From positions 1 through 20,189 of the forward strand of contig JAIROF010000072.1 of NCBI GenBank assembly GCA_031257655.1: a stretch of DNA of 20,189 nt, written 5' to 3'. Each line of letters opens with the position of its first letter. Position 1 is the first letter of the stretch. Origin of the DNA: Prevotellaceae bacterium (GTDB taxonomy: Bacteria > Bacteroidota > Bacteroidia > Bacteroidales > UBA932). A program made the translations under genes and the position numbers. The notes beneath the pieces were generated by a model. It ran no database searches and was not told the origin of the DNA. It saw only the letters and a program-made list of their open reading frames with translations. This document shows, piece after piece, positions 1 through 7,690 of the stretch.

Positions 1-3000
1 AGCGTATCATTCACAACCGTCCCCTGATATTCATTTTTATAAAAAGAGTACACGGGCATCTCATGGGCAGGATAAGTGGTGGATACCCCATAGCTGGTTC
101 CCTCCGCGCCTGCGTAGGCGGCGATACTTGCTCCGCTTAAATCCAATACCGCCAAATTAGGCATGCTGTCGCGCATAAACTGTACATCGCGGGCGTCAAT
201 ATTGCCTGTTATGGTCAGGCGGGTAGCGGTGGTGATGTTTGGTTGGTTGTTGAGCGTTCCCGCAGCAGCCAGGTTAAGCGTGAGCGTGGTGGTAACGAAG
301 TTGGCAATGATTACGGTATCCTCCGTAACGGTTATGCTTCGCGGGTTTTCTGTGTTACCATCGCTCCACTCAACAAAGCGATAGCCGGTATTCGGCGTGG
401 CAGCAATAATCGCCGCATTATCCGTACAGGTGTTGGACTGTGTGATAGCGGCGCTTCCCATTGTTGCATCGCTGCTTTGCACGGTAAGATCGAGCAAAGG
501 TACATCAGCTGTTATGTTGGTGAAATCTCCCCAACCGTTATATGCTGTTACGCTTCCGCAGGGGACGTGTACCGGAATAGTCTGCGTTACAAGATAGAAC
601 GCGGAAGTGCCAAGCGTAGGAGGAGTTACTGCTTTCACATATATTTCTGTTAAGTTAGGGCAACCGGCAAAAGCCCAACCTCCAATAGTCGTAACCGAAT
701 TGGGAATTGTTAATGTACCGGTTAAGCTGAAGTTGCACCAAAAAGCATCATCTCCAATAGAAATTAGCCCCGCAGGCAGCTTTATCGAAGCGAGCGTATT
801 ATTATTGGAAAAGGAATTCACCGGCATTTCGTTATCCGGGAATGTTCCTTCCGCGCCTGAATAGCTTACTATGGTAGCGCCCGAGAGGTCTAAATCCGAG
901 AGAAAAGGCATATTGTCCCGCATAAACAGTACGTCGCGAGCATCAATGTTACCTGTTATGGCCAAGTGGTGAATGGTGGTAATGTCCGGTTGATCTTTGA
1001 GCGTTCCCGCTGTAGTCAGGTTAAGCGTGAGCGTGGCGGCTACCCACTTGGCGTAGAGCGTGATATTGTCCGTTGCGCTGTACACGGTATTTTCGGTGTA
1101 CCGTGCACCCTCGCCGTTGGGTTGGGTGTACCAGCCTGCAAAGGCGTAGTCGATGCGTGCGGGTACGGGCAGCGAGCCAACCGCCACGCTGTAGGTTACG
1201 GTCTTGCTTGCGGGGCTTACTGTGCCGCTCTGCGCATCAAATGAGAGCGTATAGGCAGTCAACCACTTGGCGTAGAGCGTAGCGTTGTCCGATACGCTGT
1301 ACTCGGTATTTTCGGTGTACCGTGCGCCCTCGCCGTTGGGTTGGGTGTACCAGCCGCCAAAAGTGTAGCCGCTACGTGCGGGTACGGGCAGCGAGCCAAC
1401 TGCAACGCTGTAAGTCACGGCCTTGCTTGCGGGGCTTACCGTGCCGCTTTGCGCATCAAATGAGAGCGTGTAGTCAGCTAACCACTTGGCGTAAAGCGTG
1501 GCATCGCTCGGCACGCCGCACACGATATTTTCGGTGTACCGCGCGCCCTCGCCGTTGGGTTGGGTGTACCAGCCGCCAAAGGAGTAGCCGCTACGCACGG
1601 GTATGGGCAGCTCGCCCACTGCCACGCTGTAGGTCACTATCATGCTTGCGGGGCTTACCGTGCCGCTTTGCGCATCAAATGAGAGCGTGTAGGTGGCATC
1701 GGTGAAGTTGGCAATGATTACGGTATCCTGCGTAAGAACAAGTGAGAGCGGATTGGCATTGCCCAAATCACTATTGCCGCTTGTCCATCCTGAAAAAGAG
1801 CTTGAAAGTAGCGCAGTGGCAGTAAGCGTTACCGAAGTATTGACAGAATACAGCCCGTCGGAGATGGTGGCAGCTACACTGCCAAAAGCAGGGTTGTTTG
1901 CCCTTGCGCTAAGCAGTATTCCTCCACCGCTAATTGTTCCGAAATCTTTCCACACCTCTGCATCTTGATAGGCAGCAACAGAAGATGTCGGTACTGTCAG
2001 CGTACAGGCGCTTCTATTGACGCCAGAAAAAACATCGAATGGAATATTCTGCGGTACAGGGTTCAGATTAGTTACTGATGTTAAGCCGGAGCAGGAGGAA
2101 AAGGCATAATCTTTAATTGTCGTAACCGAACTAGGAATTGTTACGGATGTTAAGCCAGAGCAATCGTAAAAAGCGCTATTTCCAATCGTCATGACCGAAT
2201 TGGGAATAGTTAATGTACCGGTTAAGCCGCTGCAATATTTAAAAGCCTCCGCTCCAATTGTCGTAACCGAATTGGGTATTGTTACAGATGTTAAGCCGGA
2301 GCAATAGTAAAAAGCGCGACTTCCAACAGTCGCAACCGAATTGCCAATGGTTACTGATGTTAAACCATTGCAATCGTAAAAAGCGCCACTCCCAATGCTC
2401 CTAACTGAATTGGGAATAGTTAATGTACCGGTTAAGCCGCTGCAATAGTTAAAAGCGTATTCTCCAATAGTTGTAACTGAATTGCCAATGGTTACTGATG
2501 TTAAACCATTGCAAGCTTGAAAAGCGAAACCTTCAATAGTCGTAACCGAATTGGGTATCGTATAGCTTCCTGTTTTACCTTCGGGACAATATAGCAGTGT
2601 AGTTTGATTCTTATTGAGCAATACGCCGGCGTCAGAGGAGTATGCCGTATTGCCTGCATCAACAGAAATGGATGTTAAGCTGCGGCAATAGCCAAAAGCA
2701 TCACTTCCAATAGTTGTAACCGAATTGGGTATTGTTACAGATGTTAAGTTCTCGCAAGCGGCAAAAGCAGCGTCTCCAATTGTCGTAACCGAACTGGGAA
2801 TTGTTACGGATGTTAAGTTCTCGCAAGCGGAAAAAGCATAACTTCCAATTGCCGTAACCGAATTGCCAATGGTTACTGATGTTAACCCACTGCAATCGGA
2901 AAAAGCAGCCATTGCAATAGAAATTAATCCCGCAGGCAGCTTAATTGAAGTGAGGCTGGCTTTTCCCTTACCGTTATATATACTACCACTGTAAAAAGAA

Positions 3001-5390
3001 TATATGGGCATTCCATTATCAGGATATGTATAATTGTTGCCGTAGCTCGTTCCTTCCGTACCGGAATAGCTTACTATGGTAGCGCCCAGCAAGTCTAAAT
3101 GCGAAAGTAGAGGGAGGCTGTCGCGCATAAACTGTATATCGCGGGCGTCAATATTGCCTGCTATTGCCATGTGGGTAATGTTTGTGATGTTTGGTTGGTT
3201 TTTGAGCGTTCCCGCCGTAGTCAGGTTAAGCGGCGTGTAGGCTATCCACTTGGCGTAGAGCGTGATATTGCCCGTTGCGCTGTACACGGTACTCTGTGTG
3301 TATAGCGTGCCGCCGCCGCTGGGTTGGGTGTACCAGCCCGCGAAAGCGTAGCCGTTGCGCTCGGGTACGGGCAGCTCGCCCACCGCCACGCTGTAAGTCA
3401 CGGTCTTGCTTGCAGGGCTTACCGTGCCCTCCTGCGCATCAAATGAGAGCGCATAGTCAGCTAACCACTTGGAGTAGAGCGTAGCGTCGCTCGGCACGCT
3501 GTACACGGTATTTTCGGAGTACTGCGTACCCTTGCCGTTGGGTTGGGCGTACCAGCCGGCAAAGGTGTAGCCGCTACGCGTGGGTACGGGCAGCTCGCCC
3601 ACTGCTGCGCTGTAGGTTACAATCTTGCCTGCGGGGCTGACCGTGCCGCCCTGCGCATCAAATGAGAGCGTGTAGGTGGCATCGGTGAAGTTGGCAATGA
3701 TTACGGTATCCTGCGTAAGAACAAATGAGAGCGGATTGGCATTACCCAAATCACTATTGCCGCTTGTCCATCCTGAAAAGGTACTTGATAGCAATGTAGT
3801 AGCGCTAAGCGTTACCGAAGTATTGGCAGGGTGTAGCCCGTAGGAGATATTGGCAGCTACATCGTCAAAAACAGGGTTGTTTACCTTTGCGCTAAACAGT
3901 ACTCCTCCACCGCTAATTGTTCCGAAATCTCTCCACACCTCTGCATTTTGATAGGCAGCAACAGCAGATGACGGTACTGTCAGCGTAAGGCCTGCTACAT
4001 AGACATAATCGAAAGTATAGGATGAAATATTCTGCGGTACAGGGTTCAGGTTGGTTACTGATGTTAAGTCTCTGCAGCCGGCAAAAGCAGAACTTCCAAT
4101 AGTCGTAACCGAATTGGGGATGGTTAAAGATGTTAAGCCGCAAAAGTAAAAAGCAGAACTTCCAATAGCTGTAACGGAATTGGGGATGATCACTGATGTT
4201 AAGCCCCCGCAAGAGGAAAAAGCATAATTTCCAATAGCTGTAACGGAATTGGGGATGGTTACAGACGTTAAGCCGGAGCAAGAGTAAAAAGCGCCAGTTC
4301 CAATAGCTGTAACGGAATTGGGGATGGTTACGGATGTTAAGTCTCTGCAGCCGGCAAAAGCATAACTTCCAATAGCCGTCACCGAATTGGGGATGGTTAC
4401 AGACGTTAAGCCGGAGCAAGAGTAAAAAGCATAATTTCCAATAGCCGTCACCGAATTGGGTATGGTTACAGACGTTAAGCCGGAGCAAGAGTAAAAAGCA
4501 TAATTTCCAATAGAAATTAATTCCGCAGGCAGCTTAATTGAAGTGAGGCTGGTTTTTCCATCAAAGGAATACATTGGCATTTCATTATCAGGATATGTAT
4601 AATCGTAGCCATAGCTCGTTCCTTCCGTACCGGAATAGCGTACTACGGTAGCGCCCGACAAGTCTAAATCTGTGAGGAAAGGCATGCTGTCCCGCATAAG
4701 CTGTACATCGCGAGCGTCAATATCGCCTGTTACCTTAAGGTGTGTTACCGCTGCTATAGCTGCAACATCTTTCAATGAGCCTGCCGCAGTCGTATTCACA
4801 GCTTTATGCACCTGCGGGAATACCTCTATGTGCACGTTGTCAATAGCCGCAGGTGGCTGCGCACCGCCGCTTCCATCGTTTCTCCATGAAAAAACCAAAC
4901 GTTTGGTAACGTTGGAGTACGTGGCGGAAAAAGTATGGGTAACATGCTGCCATGTATTTTGGTCGTAATATGTTCCTAATGGCGTTTGTAACAAGGCTAC
5001 TCCGGCAACCGGAGTAACGGTTGTTTCTACCATATACACCCTCAGATAGTCATAATTGCGTTCCCCCATTCCTTTCCATTTGAAGGAAAGCGTACCTCCA
5101 ACGCAAACAGGAAATGTTACATCTATGTAAAGATGCGCCACGCTGGCGGCCTTGGAAATGGTGTAGGCGTTATCTACTCCATCATTGTTGGAGATGTAGG
5201 CGGACTTGCCGCCACTCTGATATGTGGCGCTACCAACAACCCATTTGTTGGTTTGACTGCCGTTTTCAAACACCCACAGAGGGCTTCCGCCTTCTTCAAA
5301 ATTTTCGTTAAGGATTGTTTGCGCAAATGATGGCAATCCTGTCAGGACACATGCCGTTAAAAGCGCAAGCTTTAGTAAAAATGTTTTCAT
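1..5390 (-). CDS. BspA-like giant modular surface adhesin (LRR_5 + InlB-type repeats), 3' end outside window
   Basis: One open frame runs from ATG at 5390 to the window edge: 1796 codons plus two bases, no stop, so the C-terminus is missing. Residues 1-24 form a signal peptide ending near PSFAQ. Residues about 26-185 resemble the cleaved-adhesin/choice-of-anchor-J domain of Bacteroidota secreted proteins (NENFEEG, SFKWKGMG, SWRNDG). Three modules follow, and a fourth begins. Each starts with a segment like GNIDARDVQFMRDSMP then LDLSGAT, continues into BspA-type leucine-rich repeats, then a divergent InlB-type repeat (SGWTSGNSD, TVIIANF). Modules 1 and 2 also carry Listeria-Bacteroides repeats ending LYAKW. 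Such proteins are typically exported and bind host or matrix proteins. A type IX secretion C-terminal domain is likely but would lie outside the window. I see no TAnnTTTG box close upstream. The family assignment is firm; the ligand is unknown. Confidence 0.9.
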   Translation of the reverse strand, partial: MKTFLLKLALLTACVLTGLPSFAQTILNENFEEGGSPLWVFENGSQTNKWVVGSATYQSGGKSAYISNNDGVDNAYTISKAASVAHLYIDVTFPVCVGGTLSFKWKGMGERNYDYLRVYMVETTVTPVAGVALLQTPLGTYYDQNTWQHVTHTFSATYSNVTKRLVFSWRNDGSGGAQPPAAIDNVHIEVFPQVHKAVNTTAAGSLKDVAAIAAVTHLKVTGDIDARDVQLMRDSMPFLTDLDLSGATVVRYSGTEGTSYGYDYTYPDNEMPMYSFDGKTSLTSIKLPAELISIGNYAFYSCSGLTSVTIPNSVTAIGNYAFYSCSGLTSVTIPNSVTAIGSYAFAGCRDLTSVTIPNSVTAIGTGAFYSCSGLTSVTIPNSVTAIGNYAFSSCGGLTSVIIPNSVTAIGSSAFYFCGLTSLTIPNSVTTIGSSAFAGCRDLTSVTNLNPVPQNISSYTFDYVYVAGLTLTVPSSAVAAYQNAEVWRDFGTISGGGVLFSAKVNNPVFDDVAANISYGLHPANTSVTLSATTLLSSTFSGWTSGNSDLGNANPLSFVLTQDTVIIANFTDATYTLSFDAQGGTVSPAGKIVTYSAAVGELPVPTRSGYTFAGWYAQPNGKGTQYSENTVYSVPSDATLYSKWLADYALSFDAQEGTVSPASKTVTYSVAVGELPVPERNGYAFAGWYTQPSGGGTLYTQSTVYSATGNITLYAKWIAYTPLNLTTAGTLKNQPNITNITHMAIAGNIDARDIQFMRDSLPLLSHLDLLGATIVSYSGTEGTSYGNNYTYPDNGMPIYSFYSGSIYNGKGKASLTSIKLPAGLISIAMAAFSDCSGLTSVTIGNSVTAIGSYAFSACENLTSVTIPSSVTTIGDAAFAACENLTSVTIPNSVTTIGSDAFGYCRSLTSISVDAGNTAYSSDAGVLLNKNQTTLLYCPEGKTGSYTIPNSVTTIEGFAFQACNGLTSVTIGNSVTTIGEYAFNYCSGLTGTLTIPNSVRSIGSGAFYDCNGLTSVTIGNSVATVGSRAFYYCSGLTSVTIPNSVTTIGAEAFKYCSGLTGTLTIPNSVMTIGNSAFYDCSGLTSVTIPSSVTTIKDYAFSSCSGLTSVTNLNPVPQNIPFDVFSGVNRSACTLTVPTSSVAAYQDAEVWKDFGTISGGGILLSARANNPAFGSVAATISDGLYSVNTSVTLTATALLSSSFSGWTSGNSDLGNANPLSLVLTQDTVIIANFTDATYTLSFDAQSGTVSPASMIVTYSVAVGELPIPVRSGYSFGGWYTQPNGEGARYTENIVCGVPSDATLYAKWLADYTLSFDAQSGTVSPASKAVTYSVAVGSLPVPARSGYTFGGWYTQPNGEGARYTENTEYSVSDNATLYAKWLTAYTLSFDAQSGTVSPASKTVTYSVAVGSLPVPARIDYAFAGWYTQPNGEGARYTENTVYSATDNITLYAKWVAATLTLNLTTAGTLKDQPDITTIHHLAITGNIDARDVLFMRDNMPFLSDLDLSGATIVSYSGAEGTFPDNEMPVNSFSNNNTLASIKLPAGLISIGDDAFWCNFSLTGTLTIPNSVTTIGGWAFAGCPNLTEIYVKAVTPPTLGTSAFYLVTQTIPVHVPCGSVTAYNGWGDFTNITADVPLLDLTVQSSDATMGSAAITQSNTCTDNAAIIAATPNTGYRFVEWSDGNTENPRSITVTEDTVIIANFVTTTLTLNLAAAGTLNNQPNITTATRLTITGNIDARDVQFMRDSMPNLAVLDLSGASIAAYAGAEGTSYGVSTTYPAHEMPVYSFYKNEYQGTVVNDT
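590..800 (-). repeat. Short LRR block 3 (two to three units) with cap
   Basis: Only two clear LRR units (DDAFWCN and GWAFAGC) plus a divergent third (TSAFYLV) occur in the third module. A conserved cap follows (VPCGSVTAYNGWGDF). No Listeria-Bacteroides repeat follows here, only a divergent repeat (TGYRFVEWSDGNTENP) near 340-420. Confidence 0.75.
1030..1695 (-). repeat. Three Listeria-Bacteroides repeats, 73-aa period
   Basis: Three consecutive 219-nt units occur; the marker string tgcgcatcaa starts at 1231, 1450 and 1669. They encode LSFDAQSGTVSPAS, GGWYTQPNGEGARYTEN and LYAKW. The first module has only two such units, so copy number already differs between modules of the same protein. Confidence 0.88.
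1671..1796 (-). repeat. Long direct repeat, copy A (partner 3654-3779)
   Basis: These 126 nt match 3654-3779 with two mismatches by eye. The offset is 1983 nt, exactly 661 codons, so a crossover between copies would delete or duplicate a complete adhesin module in frame. The segment spans the junction between a Listeria-Bacteroides repeat and the divergent InlB-type repeat. Confidence 0.85.
2050..2950 (-). repeat. BspA-type leucine-rich repeat block 2 (about 11 units with an insert motif)
   Basis: About eleven LRR_5 units lie on the minus strand, split by an insert at roughly 2560-2665. The insert reads SISVDAGNTAYSSDAGVLL and then CPEGKTGSYTIPNS, the sequence commonly found between LRR runs in BspA-like proteins. 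Two units carry an extra pair of residues (LTGTLTIPNS instead of LTSVTIPNS), so the periodicity is not strictly 69 nt. Confidence 0.87.
3240..3675 (-). repeat. Two Listeria-Bacteroides (Flg_new/InlB B-type) repeats, 73-aa period
   Basis: Two in-frame copies of a 219-nt unit encode proteins of the form LSFDAQxGTVSPA, then GYxFAGWYxQPxG, then LYxKW. The string tgcgcatcaa falls at 3433 and 3652, exactly 219 nt apart. The GWY core and terminal LYAKW are diagnostic of the Listeria-Bacteroides repeat family of extracellular proteins. Confidence 0.88.
3654..3779 (-). repeat. Long direct repeat, copy B (partner 1671-1796)
   Basis: This is the second copy of the near-identical segment in the first module. 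The two mismatches seen are aatg/agtg and accc/gccc. Similarity decays gradually on both sides, as expected of an old module duplication with a recently homogenised core. Confidence 0.85.
4059..4560 (-). repeat. BspA-type leucine-rich repeat block 1 (about 7 units of 23 aa)
   Basis: Tandem units of 69 nt are translated on the minus strand with the pattern LTSVTIPNSVTAIG then xYAFYSC. The shared string gacgttaag recurs at 4402 and 4471, exactly 69 nt apart. One unit, around 4130-4155 (SAFYFCGLTSL), lacks one residue but stays in frame. The block ends in a cap reading NLNPVPQNI and a conserved AYQNAEVWRDFGTISG segment. Confidence 0.88.
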
Positions 5391-5592
5391 GGCGCATTAA
5401 ATTTTAATATTTAAAAATTTCTCTACTCGTCTGGCTTTTCGAATTCGCCCCGTTTTTCGAATGGTTTCCGGTCTCCATTGCGCCTCCGTGGAGGTGCGCG
5501 TGTTGTTTAAAAAAGCGTTTCATATAAATTTGCTTATTAAATTTTTTCCTGCGCTTACGGCTTCGCAGGTCTTGCCTTTTGTCTTTGAGTCC

Positions 5593-5613
5593 GCATAGGG
5601 TTTTACCCTATGC
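5593..5613. repeat. 8-bp-stem hairpin, REP-like
   Basis: The arms gcataggg and ccctatgc are perfect inverted repeats around a 5-nt loop. A GC-rich segment ending cttcagggttt follows. No T tract follows on either strand, so a palindromic intergenic repeat fits better than a terminator. Similar CCC/GGG hairpins with poly-T/A loops are, as I recall, frequent in Bacteroidota spacers. Confidence 0.5.
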
Positions 5614-5930
5614 TGGGGTGCTGGTCGCCCCTTCAGGGTTTGTAAATGCCTTGCGACAAAGGGTAGGGTTTCAAATTCTCAATTCTTAATTCTTAATTGT
5701 AAAGCTACAGTATATCTGCAGTTCTGTAGGAGTTGCGGCGAATAGGTACTTCTTGTCCGTTTGTAAAATTGGTTTTTGATAATTTTGCCTACTTGTTTTG
5801 GGCATCGGCATTCCCATTTTTTAGCTCCCGCTAACGCCACGCTATCTACTTAGCGAATAAAGGTGTTTTTTCATGATGCGGCCGAATTTTTCTGTTGATT
5901 TTTTGCTTCGATCCGTTTTACGGCAATTTT

Positions 5931-6485
<555 letters not shown>

Positions 6486-6514
6486 TACCAATTTTTTCTC
6501 TTAAGCTGATGGCG

Positions 6515-6545
6515 CAAAGGTAAAAAATAGTTTTCAACAAGCAAA
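6515..6545 (-). promoter_or_regulatory. Consensus Bacteroidota promoter reading leftwards
   Basis: On the minus strand TTTG (6542-6545) and TACCTTTG (6515-6522) are separated by 19 nt. This matches the phylum's primary sigma consensus (TTTG N19-21 TAnnTTTG) exactly. Transcription would begin near 6508 and run towards the TG tract. An ATG lies at 6485. Confidence 0.65.
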
Positions 6546-6643
6546 ATTTTTTCCAATTTTTTTTTAGAAAAATTCAGGGAGCAGGTCGGCGCACCCCGCA
6601 AGGTGGAGGTACTTCAACTTGAGCATACCCCTCCTACAGCGCG

Positions 6644-6690
6644 GCGCCCCTGCGCTACGCTGCCGGCAGCACGGCGTAGCACAGGGGCGC
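6644..6690. repeat. Imperfect 17-bp inverted repeat downstream of the membrane-protein gene
   Basis: The arms at 6644-6660 and 6674-6690 (gcgcccctgcgctacgc and its complement, one mismatch) flank a 13-nt GC-rich centre. It lies about 40 nt past the stop of the 6729-7049 minus-strand gene. No T run follows on that strand, so it may be a REP-like element or a Rho-dependent/processing hairpin rather than a classical terminator. Confidence 0.6.
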
Positions 6691-6728
6691 ATAAAGCGAA
6701 AATCAGGCGCTGTAAGCGCTTGCCGACG

Positions 6729-7049
6729 CTACAGGCCTCCCAAGCCGATAAGGGTTGCAATTATCCCTCCCACGGCTATGATCAAAATCAACCCAATCAG
6801 AGAGATGGCAAGCCCGGCAATGGCAAGCCCTTTGGGGTTTTTGAACACGCCTACAAACGACAGGATGAGCCCTAAGCCCCATAAAATCCAGCCTAACACG
6901 GGAATCCACCCCAAAAAAACGGTAAGCAGCGCCAGCACAAATCCTCCTGTGCCAACCCCGTTCGATTCCTGCTTTACCTGGTTGATGATCACTGTTTGCC
7001 CGCCTTGCTGCGAGGCCTGTTCGCTACTCGTTGTGTTTATCTCTGCCAT
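6729..7049 (-). CDS. Small integral membrane protein of unknown function
   Basis: This encodes 106 residues from ATG at 7049, preceded by an A-rich leader (caaaaaattaagtctt). Residues 1-33 are hydrophilic and Gln/Ser-rich (GGQTVIINQVKQESNGVG). Residues about 36-67 form a long hydrophobic region with GWIPVLGWILWGLG, probably a helical hairpin or one long helix. A short basic loop FKNPKG follows, then a second hydrophobic region about 75-103. It resembles small Bacteroidota membrane proteins with a poly-Gln N-terminus, but I cannot name a function. No TAnnTTTG box was found upstream. It is isolated from the carB gene, which reads the other way. Confidence 0.7.
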   Translation of the reverse strand: MAEINTTSSEQASQQGGQTVIINQVKQESNGVGTGGFVLALLTVFLGWIPVLGWILWGLGLILSFVGVFKNPKGLAIAGLAISLIGLILIIAVGGIIATLIGLGGL

Positions 7050-7232
7050 AAGACTTAATTTTTTGAATGTTTTGCCTACTCTTTACAGGATTTTCGGCGC
7101 ATCTCCTTTTATCTTACTAATGTTTCGCACCCTTCTTTCTTTACTGCCTTGATTGCGCATATCTCTGTCTATACTCTGATTTTTTTGATTTGAATGATTA
7201 TTATGATTGATGGCGCGTGGTGCGACGTATGT

Positions 7233-7320
7233 GCTGTAGAGACGCACGGCGTGCGTCTCAGCGACGAAATAGTCCTAAGGCGCGATGCACGCTGAGACGC
7301 ACGCCGTGCGTCTCTACAGC
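7233..7320. repeat. Perfect 30-bp inverted repeat with nested palindromes
   Basis: The arm at 7233-7262 is the exact reverse complement of 7291-7320; the 28-nt centre adds one more pair at its edges. Each arm is itself nearly palindromic around gagacgcac/gtgcgtctc, so each can fold alone or both can pair into one long stem. Sequences of the GTAGAGACGC...GCGTCTCTAC type recur in spacers of many bacteria. No transposase lies next to it. Confidence 0.85.
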
Positions 7321-7658
7321 GCTGTTGCGTCGCTGTTTCGTCGCTGAAAGTTTTGGATTTCTATAGGTTCCCTAAGCTACAAAAATACCGCAAAACAGCC
7401 TCCAATATGCCTAAGAACCTGTTGCTTGCCACAAATCGTGCGCAGCTATAATTTTTGTACGGCAAGCGATTGTAAAGTTATAGCATTATTTTGAGACAAC
7501 CAAATATTTTTTAACCGTCCAAAAGCTGAAAATTCAGCATTCGGCAAGCTTGACAATCTTTCGTAAAAAATACCCTGATGCGCTACTTTTTTCGCCGCGC
7601 ACCCCAACAAAATCTGCCCGCCGCCCCGCTCACCCGCGCTGCTTTCAAAAAATTCGTG

Positions 7659-7666
7659 TATCTTTG
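7659..7666 (+). promoter_or_regulatory. Probable carB promoter (-7 box TATCTTTG)
   Basis: TATCTTTG matches TAnnTTTG exactly. I see no TTTG at the expected -33 distance. It sits 24 nt before ATG 7691, giving a leader of about 17 nt. It would place transcription start downstream of the alternative TTG start at 7550, which supports the ATG. Confidence 0.5.
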
Positions 7667-7690
7667 CAGCGCAAACTACACAAAAAACTT

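Larger units (their letters stand above)
7050..7690. other. Spacer between divergent genes with large palindrome
   Basis: No gene was found here. An in-frame TTG at 7550 would lengthen carB by 47 codons, but those residues do not resemble CarB and lie upstream of the probable promoter. The spacer contains the inverted repeat at 7233-7320, an outer inverted pair tcagcgacgaaa/tttcgtcgctga (7259-7270 and 7336-7347), a small palindrome gctgaaaattcagc (7525-7538), and AT-rich word-like sequence at 7160-7210. Confidence 0.7.

Noticed and set aside
1322..1705. Plus-strand Arg/Cys-rich ORFs opposite the adhesin repeats
   Set aside because: They are antisense shadows of the 219-nt Listeria-Bacteroides repeats and have no independent signals.
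3913..4488. 191-codon minus-strand ORF (repeated FGDGYWK-like units)
   Set aside because: It is an out-of-frame reading of the LRR repeat array; the regular repeat simply keeps other frames open too.
5593..5613. Transcription terminator
   Set aside because: The stem is good, but there is no T tract on either strand and no gene ends nearby.
7233..7320. CRISPR array or insertion sequence
   Set aside because: There are only two inverted copies, no regular direct repeats or spacers, and no transposase or cas gene.
7550..7690. TTG-initiated N-terminal extension of carB
   Set aside because: The 47 extra residues do not resemble CarB, and the TATCTTTG promoter box lies inside the extension. ATG 7691 gives the normal length.
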